From Bacteroidota bacterium (GTDB lineage: Bacteria > Bacteroidota > JABWAT01): DNA of 64,000 bases. The notes under the pieces are model-generated. The model had not been told where the DNA came from. It saw nothing but the letters and a program-made list of their open reading frames with translations, and ran no database searches. Below are positions 33,786-41,969 of this stretch, one piece after another; the first letter of the stretch is position 1, and the number at the start of each line of letters is the position of its first letter. A program made the position numbers and the translations under genes. The stretch covers positions 1 through 64,000 of the forward strand of contig JABWAT010000012.1 of the NCBI GenBank assembly GCA_013360915.1. Direction: 5' to 3'.

Positions 33786-36287
33786 TCAGGCAGGATCGGA
33801 AGGGAACAACCGTTCCAGTTTTGACCGGAGGTCTTCCGATTTAAACGGTTTTATAATCAGACCATTAAGACCTTCATTAAAAACCTGCTCACGGTTTTCT
33901 TCCATGGCATCAGCTGTGAGTGCAAAGATGGGCTGGTCGGGCCGTTCCATTCTGATTTTCCGGGAGGCTGTCAATCCATCCATCACCGGCATCTGAATAT
34001 CCATCAGAATGACATCATACCGGGTTTTGGTGGCTTTCTCCACAGCAACTTCCCCATTATCGGCCGTATCGACTTCCATTCCCCACCTGGTCAGGAACCG
34101 GCTGGCCATTTTAATATTCAGGTGATTGTCATCTACCAGCAGCACCCGTTTACCAACCAGGCAGTCGATCTGGGTAGGTACCTCGGAATCGGATGCATCT
34201 TTCATTTCAGAGGCAGGCCGGAAGGTCAGCGTGAAATAAAAAGTACTTCCGATGCCGGGTTCACTTTTAACACGGATCTGACCACCCATCAGGTTGATCA
34301 GTTTCTGCACAATTGACAGTCCAAGACCGGTTCCTCCAAATTCACGTGTTGTGGCAGAACTGGCTTGAGTAAAACTTTCGAAAATCCGGATCTGTTGTTC
34401 GGGAGGTATTCCAATTCCGGAATCAATGACCTCGAACAATACCTGAACGGATCCGTTGGAAGCCGGTTTTGCAGGTGTCAAACGTAATTGAACCGCACCG
34501 GACCGGGTGAATTTGATGGCGTTGCTGATGAGATTGGTAAGCACCTGTCCCATTCGGACCGGATCACCCAACAAACGGTCTGGTAACGGACCAACTGCCT
34601 CGTAAGTAAACAACAACCCTTTCCGGGAGGCTTCAGTACGGTAGGTATTTACCAGGTTCTGACAGAGATGAGATAAACTGAAGGGAACCGATTCAATATC
34701 GAGTTTACCTGCTTCAATCTTACTGAAATCAAGAATATCACTCAGAATGGCCATCAGGTTATTGGCGGCAAATTTGAGTGATTGAAGGTATTCGGTCTGT
34801 TCTGGTTTGGGCTGATCCTGCAGTAACCAATCGGTAATCCCGATAACCGCATTCATGGGAGTTCTGATCTCATGACTCATGGTGGAAATGAAACGGCTTT
34901 TGGCCCGTGTGGCTGCCTCGGCCACTTGTTTAGCCTCAAGCAGGGCCATTTCAATTTGTTTCCGTTCATTTATTTCTGTAATCAATGCCTGATTGATGTG
35001 GGACAACTGCTGATTCGATTCCTGAATGAGCTGATTGGCTGCGGTCAGGCTTTCTGCCTGAAAGGTAATTTCATCCCGTTGTTTTCTGATTTCCTCATTT
35101 TTGGCTTCCATCAGGTCAAAGGCGGTCCGTTTATCACGGTAAGCCTTGAACAGAAAAATGGCCATCAGAGTGGAAACCGAAAAGGCTGCAATGGCGATGA
35201 TAAGTACCAGGTTTTTACGTTTGGACTCCTCTTCCTGAAGCAGGGTCTCCCGTTCGAGTGCTTCGATTCGTGCCTGCTGTTCCCTTTCGGTGGTGTTTTC
35301 GATAATGGTGCGGATTTGCCTGCTTTTTTCAAGAGAGAAGACCGAATCCTTGTATTGGATAAACACCTTCTGCATTTCCCATGCCTGGCGGTAATTACCC
35401 GATAAAGCATAGGCACGGGTTAAAATTTCACTTGCTGTGTAAATGCGCAGGTAGGAGTTTACCTGACGGGCAACAGCCAATCCGTCAGAGGCATATTCAA
35501 TGGCTTTCGGGTAGTTTCCCTGTTTCAGATAGACCGATCCGATGGTGGTCAGTGTTTCGGCTCTTCCGCGGTGATCCTGTAACCGTGCTCTGATTTCGAG
35601 TGCTGCACGGAGAGACTCCATGGCCTGATCATATTTTCCCATGAGCAGGTTCAGTTCGCCTTCCCGATTCAATACAACCGAGTAATTACGCTCATCTCCC
35701 ATTTGTTTTCTGATCTGGGCGGAATGTTCATAATAGGCCATTGCCTGTTCATACAATCCTGCATCGACCGAAACTTCGCCAAGACGAATGGTGGCATATC
35801 CCATGCCGGTCAGATTATTCAGACGGGAGAAAATGGCCAGGGCCCTGTCGATGTGACGGATGGATTCGTTGTAGTTTTTCTCGTAGCGGTAAATTTCACC
35901 AATGTTGTTATAGGCGTAACCCAATTCGGTGAGGATGGAATCTTCCTGAGCAATGGTTTTTGCCTCGAGAAGCAACTCGAGCGCCTTCGGATAGTTTTCC
36001 CGATTCCTGTAAACAACACCGGTCAGATTCAGGGCCTGGGCAAGACCTGCACGGAATCCGATACGACGGGCAATGTCTATGGCCAGCTTCCCATAGACGG
36101 TAGCCGTGTTCACATCGGTATTTCTGAGTTCCCAGCATTTTTGCGACAAGGTTCTGACCGCTGTGGTATCGAGAACGGTGATACCAGCAGCAAGTAACAG
36201 AGAGTCGTTCTGGGATTGTATGCCTGGCTGTGACCTGCCGGTCAGTGCCGGAAACAGGAAGAACAGGGCAATCAGGAGATGTCTCAA
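33786..36287 (-). CDS. TPR hybrid sensor histidine kinase with receiver domain
   Basis: 833 residues from a TTG at 36287, supported by GGAAGG 5 nt upstream. Signal peptide (LLIALFFLFPALTGRSQ), TPR-type helical repeats (~50-320, e.g. AQALNLTGVVYRNRENYPKAL and the following GYAYNNIGEIYRYEKNYNES), membrane helix (~355-375, NLVLIIAIAAFSVSTLMAIFLF) and a coiled coil. Then HisKA (FISTMSHEIRTPMNAVIG), HATPase (NLISNAIKFT, DSGIGIPP, FGGTGLGLSIV) and a receiver (VLLVDDNHLN, VILMDIQMPVMDG with the phospho-Asp, ALTADAM, IIKPF). Senses a periplasmic signal; no output regulator lies beside it. Confidence 0.93.
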   Translation of the reverse strand: MRHLLIALFFLFPALTGRSQPGIQSQNDSLLLAAGITVLDTTAVRTLSQKCWELRNTDVNTATVYGKLAIDIARRIGFRAGLAQALNLTGVVYRNRENYPKALELLLEAKTIAQEDSILTELGYAYNNIGEIYRYEKNYNESIRHIDRALAIFSRLNNLTGMGYATIRLGEVSVDAGLYEQAMAYYEHSAQIRKQMGDERNYSVVLNREGELNLLMGKYDQAMESLRAALEIRARLQDHRGRAETLTTIGSVYLKQGNYPKAIEYASDGLAVARQVNSYLRIYTASEILTRAYALSGNYRQAWEMQKVFIQYKDSVFSLEKSRQIRTIIENTTEREQQARIEALERETLLQEEESKRKNLVLIIAIAAFSVSTLMAIFLFKAYRDKRTAFDLMEAKNEEIRKQRDEITFQAESLTAANQLIQESNQQLSHINQALITEINERKQIEMALLEAKQVAEAATRAKSRFISTMSHEIRTPMNAVIGITDWLLQDQPKPEQTEYLQSLKFAANNLMAILSDILDFSKIEAGKLDIESVPFSLSHLCQNLVNTYRTEASRKGLLFTYEAVGPLPDRLLGDPVRMGQVLTNLISNAIKFTRSGAVQLRLTPAKPASNGSVQVLFEVIDSGIGIPPEQQIRIFESFTQASSATTREFGGTGLGLSIVQKLINLMGGQIRVKSEPGIGSTFYFTLTFRPASEMKDASDSEVPTQIDCLVGKRVLLVDDNHLNIKMASRFLTRWGMEVDTADNGEVAVEKATKTRYDVILMDIQMPVMDGLTASRKIRMERPDQPIFALTADAMEENREQVFNEGLNGLIIKPFKSEDLRSKLERLFPSDPA

Positions 36288-36340
36288 TCTTTACCTTCCA
36301 TTCAGTCCAGTAAATATCGGAAAAAAACCGGTCGGATCAG

Positions 36341-37651
36341 TTATGGTTGTCTGTTCAGATCCGATAAATGATCCAGCATGACCGTATGCAAGCGGTCAAG
36401 ACTGGCTGGTGAAATGCAAAAAGGCGGCAACAGGTACACAACCGACCCCAATGGTCGGATCAGTGCTCCCGCTTCCAGAAAATGCTGGTATAGTTTCGGT
36501 CCTGACCCTGAAAAATACCCCGCATCGCTGGTATCCAGTTCCACGGCAAGGATGGTGCCCCTTTGTCGGACATCCGTGACATTTTTCAGCATTCTGAAAT
36601 CGGCAAACCGGTTCTGATGAGCCTTTCCGATGGCTGAAACCCGATCCATCACCGGTTCAGTTTCAAAGACATCCAGTGAGGCATTTGCAATGGCACAGGC
36701 CATCGGATTGGCCGTGTACGAATGTCCGTGAAAAAAGGTTTTGTACCGGTCCTCGCTCAGAAAAGCGTCATAAATGTCCTGAGAGGCCATGGTGACCGAT
36801 AAAGGCATCATTCCGCCGGTAATCCCCTTTGACAGGCACAGCAGATCAGGAACCACCGACTCTGCCTGGCAGGCGAAGAGGGAACCGGTCCGGCCAAAAC
36901 CGGTCATCACTTCATCGGCGATAAGATGAACCCCGTGTCTGGCGGTTATTTCTCTGAAGGTTTTCAGAATTCCCGCAGGCCACATGCGCATTCCTCCGGC
37001 TCCCTGAACGGCTGGTTCAACGATTACCGCACTGATGGTCTTACCATGCCGGTCCAGAAGGACACTGAGAGCATCCAGACTTGCTTTTCCCGTTTCATCC
37101 GAGACAGGACCAGTCAAACCGGCCGGTGAAGGAATCCGGTACACATCAAACAACATAGACCCGTATGCCACCGTGAAGGGGCCGCGGTCTCCGGCCGACA
37201 TGGCACCGAGGGTATCACCATGATAGGCATTTTCGAGAGCCACGATGCCTGTCCGATCTGATTCTCCCCGGTTGATACGGCTCTGGACCGACAATTTAAG
37301 GGCCACTTCAACCGCGGTGCTGCCATTATCAGAATAGAAAACCCGAGGGAGCTGATGGTTCCAAAGTGCCGACAGCCGGGCAGCCAGACGGGCGGCAGGT
37401 TCATGGGTAAATCCGGCAAAAATGACCTGATCCAGCAGGGTGGCCTGGTTTTGAAGGGCCCTGACCAGGGGTTCATAACTGTGACCATGCAAAGTCACCC
37501 ACCAGGAAGAAATCCCATCAATCAGGGTGCGGCCATCTTCCAGGTAAAGAAATTCGTCCTTTGCGGATTTAACCGGTAACGGATCGGGCGCCGTTTTCAT
37601 CTGGGTGAAAGGATGCCAGACGTGTGCCTTGCTTTGTGCCAGCCAGTTCAT
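36341..37651 (-). CDS. bioA: adenosylmethionine-8-amino-7-oxononanoate aminotransferase BioA
   Basis: 436 residues. HVWHPFTQMKTAPDP and GISSWWVTLHGH are the BioA N-terminal signatures, LIADEVMTGFGRTG the PLP Asp and LLCLSKGITGGMMPL the PLP Lys. Converts KAPA to DAPA with SAM as amino donor in biotin synthesis. Starts in an ATGA overlap with bioD. bioB and bioF are not in the window. Confidence 0.94.
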   Translation of the reverse strand: MNWLAQSKAHVWHPFTQMKTAPDPLPVKSAKDEFLYLEDGRTLIDGISSWWVTLHGHSYEPLVRALQNQATLLDQVIFAGFTHEPAARLAARLSALWNHQLPRVFYSDNGSTAVEVALKLSVQSRINRGESDRTGIVALENAYHGDTLGAMSAGDRGPFTVAYGSMLFDVYRIPSPAGLTGPVSDETGKASLDALSVLLDRHGKTISAVIVEPAVQGAGGMRMWPAGILKTFREITARHGVHLIADEVMTGFGRTGSLFACQAESVVPDLLCLSKGITGGMMPLSVTMASQDIYDAFLSEDRYKTFFHGHSYTANPMACAIANASLDVFETEPVMDRVSAIGKAHQNRFADFRMLKNVTDVRQRGTILAVELDTSDAGYFSGSGPKLYQHFLEAGALIRPLGSVVYLLPPFCISPASLDRLHTVMLDHLSDLNRQP

Positions 37652-38286
37652 TCAGCACCAAACCAGTTCAGATCGAAATGTTGCCTGAAAACCGAAGTCA
37701 GGAGTGTTGGCGTGAAGGGTCCGGCAAGCGGGGGAATCCAACCAAGAACGGGTACCTCTCCGAAATGACGAAGGGACCGGTCATTGCCATCGTTCCACTC
37801 ACCATTCAGAATGAGGCCCGCAACAGGAATATGACGGTGTCTGAGGGCCTCAAGTGACAGAAGGGTGTGATTGATGGTCCCCAATTGTGTGCTGGTGACC
37901 AGTATGACCGGGAATCCCAGTTCGGCAAAATAGTCGATCTGGAGCCAGGACCAGGTAAGCGGAACCATCAGCCCGCCGGCCCCTTCAATAAGAAGCGGTT
38001 CTGAAGAATGAGGGACCTGAAGAAGCAAATCCTGATCGAGAGAAACCCCATCCAGATCGGCGGCCAGATGCGGAGACAATGGCTGAGTCAGCCGGACGGC
38101 CTCCGGAAAAAACCGGTCATCGGGAAGACCCGTCACCTGTTTAACAAAATCGGTGTCTGAGCCCTCGGTGATGCCACTCTGAACCGGTTTCCAGTACCTT
38201 GCGCTGGTTCCTGCCATCAGGATAGCAGAAGCGAGTGTTTTGCCAATCCCGGTTGATGTTCCCGTTAAAATATGCGATGTTTTCAT
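37648..38286 (-). CDS. bioD: dethiobiotin synthetase BioD
   Basis: 212 residues from the ATG at 38286; the frame is open upstream but without similarity. HILTGTSTGIGKTLAS is the P-loop, RYWKPVQSG the substrate Lys, LLIEGAGGLMVPL the Mg-binding acidic block and VILVTSTQLGTINHTLL the next. Makes dethiobiotin from DAPA, CO2 and ATP. A TATTTTTG box ends only 6 nt before the start, so the mRNA may be nearly leaderless. Confidence 0.92.
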   Translation of the reverse strand: MKTSHILTGTSTGIGKTLASAILMAGTSARYWKPVQSGITEGSDTDFVKQVTGLPDDRFFPEAVRLTQPLSPHLAADLDGVSLDQDLLLQVPHSSEPLLIEGAGGLMVPLTWSWLQIDYFAELGFPVILVTSTQLGTINHTLLSLEALRHRHIPVAGLILNGEWNDGNDRSLRHFGEVPVLGWIPPLAGPFTPTLLTSVFRQHFDLNWFGAE

Positions 38287-38292
38287 ACCCGA

Positions 38293-38300
38293 CAAAAATA
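38293..38300 (-). promoter_or_regulatory. TAnnTTTG element before bioD
   Basis: Minus-strand TATTTTTG at 38300-38293, six nt before the bioD ATG. Matches the Bacteroidota -7 consensus; no clear TTG box at the expected distance. Confidence 0.4.
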
Positions 38301-38367
38301 GGACATCCGGTAACTTTTTCACGCCGGCGGTCGTAAACCGGATCAGAAACTGCTCATGGAGTGACGT

Positions 38368-38979
38368 ATGAACCCCCTTACCACTTTTCCTCTTGCACTG
38401 ATGACCATGGTCCTCGTGGGATGCTCATCCACCGAACCTGCCCAACGAACGGTCTCACGTGTGGAGGTTGAAAAAACCATCGACCTTTCTGGCCGGTGGA
38501 ATGATTCCGACTCCCGGTTGGTTGCCGATGCTCTGATTAATGATGTATTTGCCTCTGCCTGGCTGGAGCAGGCCGATTTTTCGGGAAAAATCCCTGTTGT
38601 GACGGTTGGAAACATCCGGAACAAAACCTCTGAACACATCGATGTGTCTGTGTTTATCAAAGATCTTCAGAAGGCCATCGTCGAATCGGGCAAAGCAAAA
38701 TTCATTGCATCCAAACCTCAACGGAAAGAACTGCGCGATGAGAAACGCGATCAGCAGGAATTTGCCCGGGAGGAAACGGTGAAGGAAATGGCCGCCGAAA
38801 CCGGAGCTGATGTGATGTTACAAGGTCAATTGTCCTCCGTTCCGGACCGTTTTGAAGGAAAAACGGTGATTTTCTACCAGATGGATCTTGAAGCCGTTGA
38901 CATCGAAACCGGGGAAATCGTCTGGACCGGACAGAAAAAAATTAAAAAGTTCATTGAACAGGATAAATGGCAATGGTAA
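38368..38979 (+). CDS. LpoB-family lipoprotein
   Basis: 203 residues with a lipobox LVGC (Cys ~18). LSGRWNDSDSRLVADALINDVF and IPVVTVGNIRNKTSEHIDVSVFIKDLQ are LpoB signatures, with GADVMLQGQLSS later. LpoB activates penicillin-binding protein 1B in enterobacteria; in this group the same fold occurs as a general periplasmic lipoprotein. Overlaps the LPP20-type gene by 13 nt, so they form one operon. Confidence 0.88.
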   Translation: MNPLTTFPLALMTMVLVGCSSTEPAQRTVSRVEVEKTIDLSGRWNDSDSRLVADALINDVFASAWLEQADFSGKIPVVTVGNIRNKTSEHIDVSVFIKDLQKAIVESGKAKFIASKPQRKELRDEKRDQQEFAREETVKEMAAETGADVMLQGQLSSVPDRFEGKTVIFYQMDLEAVDIETGEIVWTGQKKIKKFIEQDKWQW

Positions 38980-39980
38980 AAACGGGAATCATCAGCGTTT
39001 CGCTGCTTCTGCTCATTGGCTGCGGGAGTACCGACAACACTAAAACCGCCAAAACCGATGTCATCACTGCAGGTGTTCAGCGATCCGGTCAGATTCTGAC
39101 CGGAACCGGCACCGGATCAACCCCCGAGATGGCCAAACGGCAGGCGCTGCGTGAACTCTCCTCCTGGTTCGAAGTAAAAATTTCCTCACGCAGCATGCTC
39201 AAGACCGATTTCACGGAAACCACCACTGGCAATGAGACCACTGTGGAACGAACCGATGCATGGTCAGAAACCATCTTTCAATCGACCCAGAACCGGCTGA
39301 CTGGAGTCCGTTACTCAGAGCCCGGTACTTCAAACGGACAAACGGTGATCAGGGCCACCCTTGATCTCACCGAATTTGCAGAAGATTTAACCGGGCGGAT
39401 TGAGACCATCGCTGCCAATACCGACCGCGATTTTTCTGCAGCTGGCGATGATCCGTGGAAACGCCTGATGGCGGGTTACCGATCTGAACGTAAACGGGAA
39501 GATGCACGGTTGTTTGCCCGGTACTTAGATGTAATCGGGGTTCCTGCTCCGGAAACCAATCTGGAAGCAGTAAGCGATCGTTATGAAGCAGACCGGAGGT
39601 ACTATTCCATCCGGACGTCCTTTCAAACTTCTACCGATTCCACCGCCGGCATACCGGATGGTGTGGATCAGCTGATTTTTTCCGGATTTGAACCAGCCAT
39701 ACGCCAACGGGTTTCTGGTTGGTTGTGGAATACTGCCTCATCAGACACTCTCTTTCTGAATATCCGTTTGCAGGGACTCACTTTTCAGCAGGATGGACCG
39801 GATCTGAAATTACGGGGACGGGTGGAAGGAACCGGTTTGAATGAAAATGGTGAGGTTGTATTCACCTTTTCTGCAGCAGGAAAATCGGCAGGGACGTCAA
39901 GGGAGGAAGCCGTGCGGCAATTCGGACAGTCCATTGCCAGACAGGTGGCAGGATATCTGGCCGATCCGGTTAGTCGGTAA
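38967..39980 (+). CDS. LPP20-family lipoprotein
   Basis: 337 residues; lipobox LLIGC (Cys ~19). GTGTGSTPEMAKRQALRELSSWFEVKISS is the LPP20 repeat that recurs as AGKSAGTSREEAVRQFGQSIARQVAGYL at the C-terminus, giving two copies. Envelope lipoprotein of unknown action. Its stop overlaps the convergent RelA-like gene by 11 nt. Confidence 0.8.
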   Translation: MAMVKTGIISVSLLLLIGCGSTDNTKTAKTDVITAGVQRSGQILTGTGTGSTPEMAKRQALRELSSWFEVKISSRSMLKTDFTETTTGNETTVERTDAWSETIFQSTQNRLTGVRYSEPGTSNGQTVIRATLDLTEFAEDLTGRIETIAANTDRDFSAAGDDPWKRLMAGYRSERKREDARLFARYLDVIGVPAPETNLEAVSDRYEADRRYYSIRTSFQTSTDSTAGIPDGVDQLIFSGFEPAIRQRVSGWLWNTASSDTLFLNIRLQGLTFQQDGPDLKLRGRVEGTGLNENGEVVFTFSAAGKSAGTSREEAVRQFGQSIARQVAGYLADPVSR

Positions 39981-41043
39981 GAATCACCCGCGCCACCGGA
40001 TGATCAAATTCCATCACCTTCTCCATGAACACCATTCTGAGCAGATCCCTGAAAAATCCGTAAAAGGGTAAGTGACGGGACAGCTCTTCCCGCATCTGAT
40101 CGCGGTTCAGTTTAAATGATCGGTGACTGGGTTCAGCCATGTGATCCAGTTCCAGGTAGTAATTACTCAACGGCTGAAACTGAATCTCGAACAGGTGGTC
40201 ATTCCATTTCACCACCGACTTAATGGCTTTCCAACCGGTCTTTTTCATGGCTTCCGGCGGACAGAACAGGTAATCCTTCGTTTCGATAAATTTGACCGGA
40301 CTAACCTTCCGGCCCTGATGTCTGACTCTGCTCAGCCAGGAAATCTGGGTAAGACCATCCTGTTCAAGTACTTCCTGAACCACCTTGCAATCCCGATCAG
40401 ATTCACACACCACTTTCACACCAAACACGTCCTTCACGTACTTGCTGTATTGTCTGAGCTGCTTATCCCGGCGGATCAACTGGTCAATGTGAAAGAGTTC
40501 ATCAGTCACCTTGTTCCAGATTTCCTCTTCTGCTTTCACCCGGCTGGTAATCCGGTTGATATTGAACAGGGTTTTACCTGAGGGGATGTACTCAACAAAA
40601 TTGGCTGACAGGACCAGGCTTTTCCATTCTCCCTGGTGCTGATACCTGAAATTTCCAATCATCTGGTTGCCTAGATCGAGATCGGTCAAGGAGAGCAAAT
40701 CCTGACGTAAAATCCGTTCCCTGATCATAAACGGGCGTTCACCACCCGGCAGAACGCCAATTACATTGCTGTGAAGTTCAAACTCATTGTAGAAGAAACA
40801 CGAGGACAGCAGGTGAGCCAACTGATGCAGATTGTTTTCACCCTTCAGAATCTGGGTTCTGAACGCCTGACGAACCTGCTCAAGATAACTCCTTGAAAAA
40901 GTCAGCGTCTGCTGCTTGCCGGGTCTGCTTTCCAATTCCTCTTTTCGGCGGGCCAGATCATCAATAAACTGATGCAACCTGGGCTCAGAAAGAACCATTA
41001 CCAATGGCGATTCAAATGAAGAAAAAGATCTTGCAGCAGTCAT
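39970..41043 (-). CDS. divergent RelA/SpoT-like nucleotidyltransferase-domain protein
   Basis: 357 residues. Residues ~1-160 match nothing I know. The C-terminal half follows the alarmone synthetase fold in order: NRITSRVKAEEEIWNKV (R-x-K region), YVKDVFGVKVVCESD (D-x-x-G-x-R strand; Asp kept, Arg replaced by Lys), KFIETKDYLFCPPEAMKKTGW (KDY...NGY, the guanine-stacking Tyr replaced by Trp), and FEIQFQPLSNYYLELDHMAEPSHRSFK (EIQIRT..M...EH...HR.YK; Glu kept, RT replaced by QP). No HD hydrolase, TGS or ACT domains. It may be a changed-specificity pyrophosphokinase, an inactive regulator or a toxin. It stands alone behind a palindromic operator. Confidence 0.6.
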   Translation of the reverse strand: MTAARSFSSFESPLVMVLSEPRLHQFIDDLARRKEELESRPGKQQTLTFSRSYLEQVRQAFRTQILKGENNLHQLAHLLSSCFFYNEFELHSNVIGVLPGGERPFMIRERILRQDLLSLTDLDLGNQMIGNFRYQHQGEWKSLVLSANFVEYIPSGKTLFNINRITSRVKAEEEIWNKVTDELFHIDQLIRRDKQLRQYSKYVKDVFGVKVVCESDRDCKVVQEVLEQDGLTQISWLSRVRHQGRKVSPVKFIETKDYLFCPPEAMKKTGWKAIKSVVKWNDHLFEIQFQPLSNYYLELDHMAEPSHRSFKLNRDQMREELSRHLPFYGFFRDLLRMVFMEKVMEFDHPVARVILTD

Positions 41044-41050
41044 GACAGGT

Positions 41051-41092
41051 TAAAGATATTCAATGGTAAACCGATTTACAATACTATTGTAA
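41051..41092 (-). promoter_or_regulatory. palindromic operator over promoter of RelA-like gene
   Basis: ttacaatactattgtaa at 41076-41092 is a perfect 8-1-8 palindrome. On the minus strand its TTG would be the -33 box, followed about 20 nt later by TATCTTTA (a TAnnTTTG variant), 11 nt before the ATG at 41043. A regulator bound here would block transcription. The 17-nt dyad is reminiscent of Fur/PerR-type boxes but fits no exact consensus. Confidence 0.45.
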
Positions 41093-41147
41093 TGTGTATT
41101 TATGTTTATGCCTTAATTATTTAGCAGTTACTCTAAATTTGCATCAT

Positions 41148-41759
41148 TTATTTAGTCACATTCAGATTGTCCTTCGGTTCATTCTCACGGAGAATCTGCC
41201 ATCCACCTCTGATCACCAGAGCCGAAATACACACGCCGGCCATCAGATCGGGCAGGAATGAGTCGGTTAAAAGGACGAGAAGGCCGGCAAGCAGCACCCC
41301 TGCGTTGGCAATGACATCATTTTTGGTAAAAATCCAGGAAGCACGCATGTGTGCCTCCCCTTTCTGATGCGGATTCAACAACATCAGACAGGCCGAGTTG
41401 GCGACCAGAGCGAGAAATGCGGTCCCCATAATGAGCCAATCCACCGGATCGGACCCGGTGATCAGTTTTCTTACCACATCGGCAAGAACCAGGACTCCCA
41501 AACCGACCTGAAGATACCCGCTCACACTGGCTGCACGCTTCTTTCTCTGAAGATTTTTCCCGACGGCCGACAGTGCAATGGCATAGACGGCAGCATCAGC
41601 AAGCATATCGAGGGAATCAGCCAACAGACCACTTGAATCGGCCAGCCAACCCAGGATACCCTCGGTTAGAAACATGATCGAATTGATCCAGAAAACCGAT
41701 AAAAGCACCCGTCTGCTGATCAGTTCCTTTTCATCCGGGCCGCAACCGCATCCAGACAT
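41148..41759 (-). CDS. CDF-family cation transporter lacking the C-terminal domain
   Basis: 203 residues and six membrane helices. LLADSLDMLADAAVY in helix 2 supplies the metal-site Asp pair; helix 5 has FTKNDVIANAGVLLAG, where the usual HDxxxD/DxxxD has Asn in the second position. The cytoplasmic dimer domain (~80 residues) of CzcD/YiiP is missing. An N-terminal MSGCGCG motif could bind metal. Probably exports a divalent cation. Its promoter region shares the 104-nt gap with the operator described at 41076-41092, which lies upstream of the other gene. Confidence 0.8.
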   Translation of the reverse strand: MSGCGCGPDEKELISRRVLLSVFWINSIMFLTEGILGWLADSSGLLADSLDMLADAAVYAIALSAVGKNLQRKKRAASVSGYLQVGLGVLVLADVVRKLITGSDPVDWLIMGTAFLALVANSACLMLLNPHQKGEAHMRASWIFTKNDVIANAGVLLAGLLVLLTDSFLPDLMAGVCISALVIRGGWQILRENEPKDNLNVTK

Positions 41760-41969
41760 GCAGGTTCCTTCCTTTTTTAAAACAAAGGGGGGTGCCCCAA
41801 AAGAAGAAAAGCGGCGTGTTTCTGGTCAGCTCCCTTTCTTACGGTTTGCTGACTGCCCCTTTTCGCAGGTCTCCATTCCGTCATTCAACCGGAACCGGCA
41901 ACCATTTCCTTTAAGACAACCCCCGGGATGGCCCGGCCATTTACAGACCGGGATTCATCCTTTGCTGAA

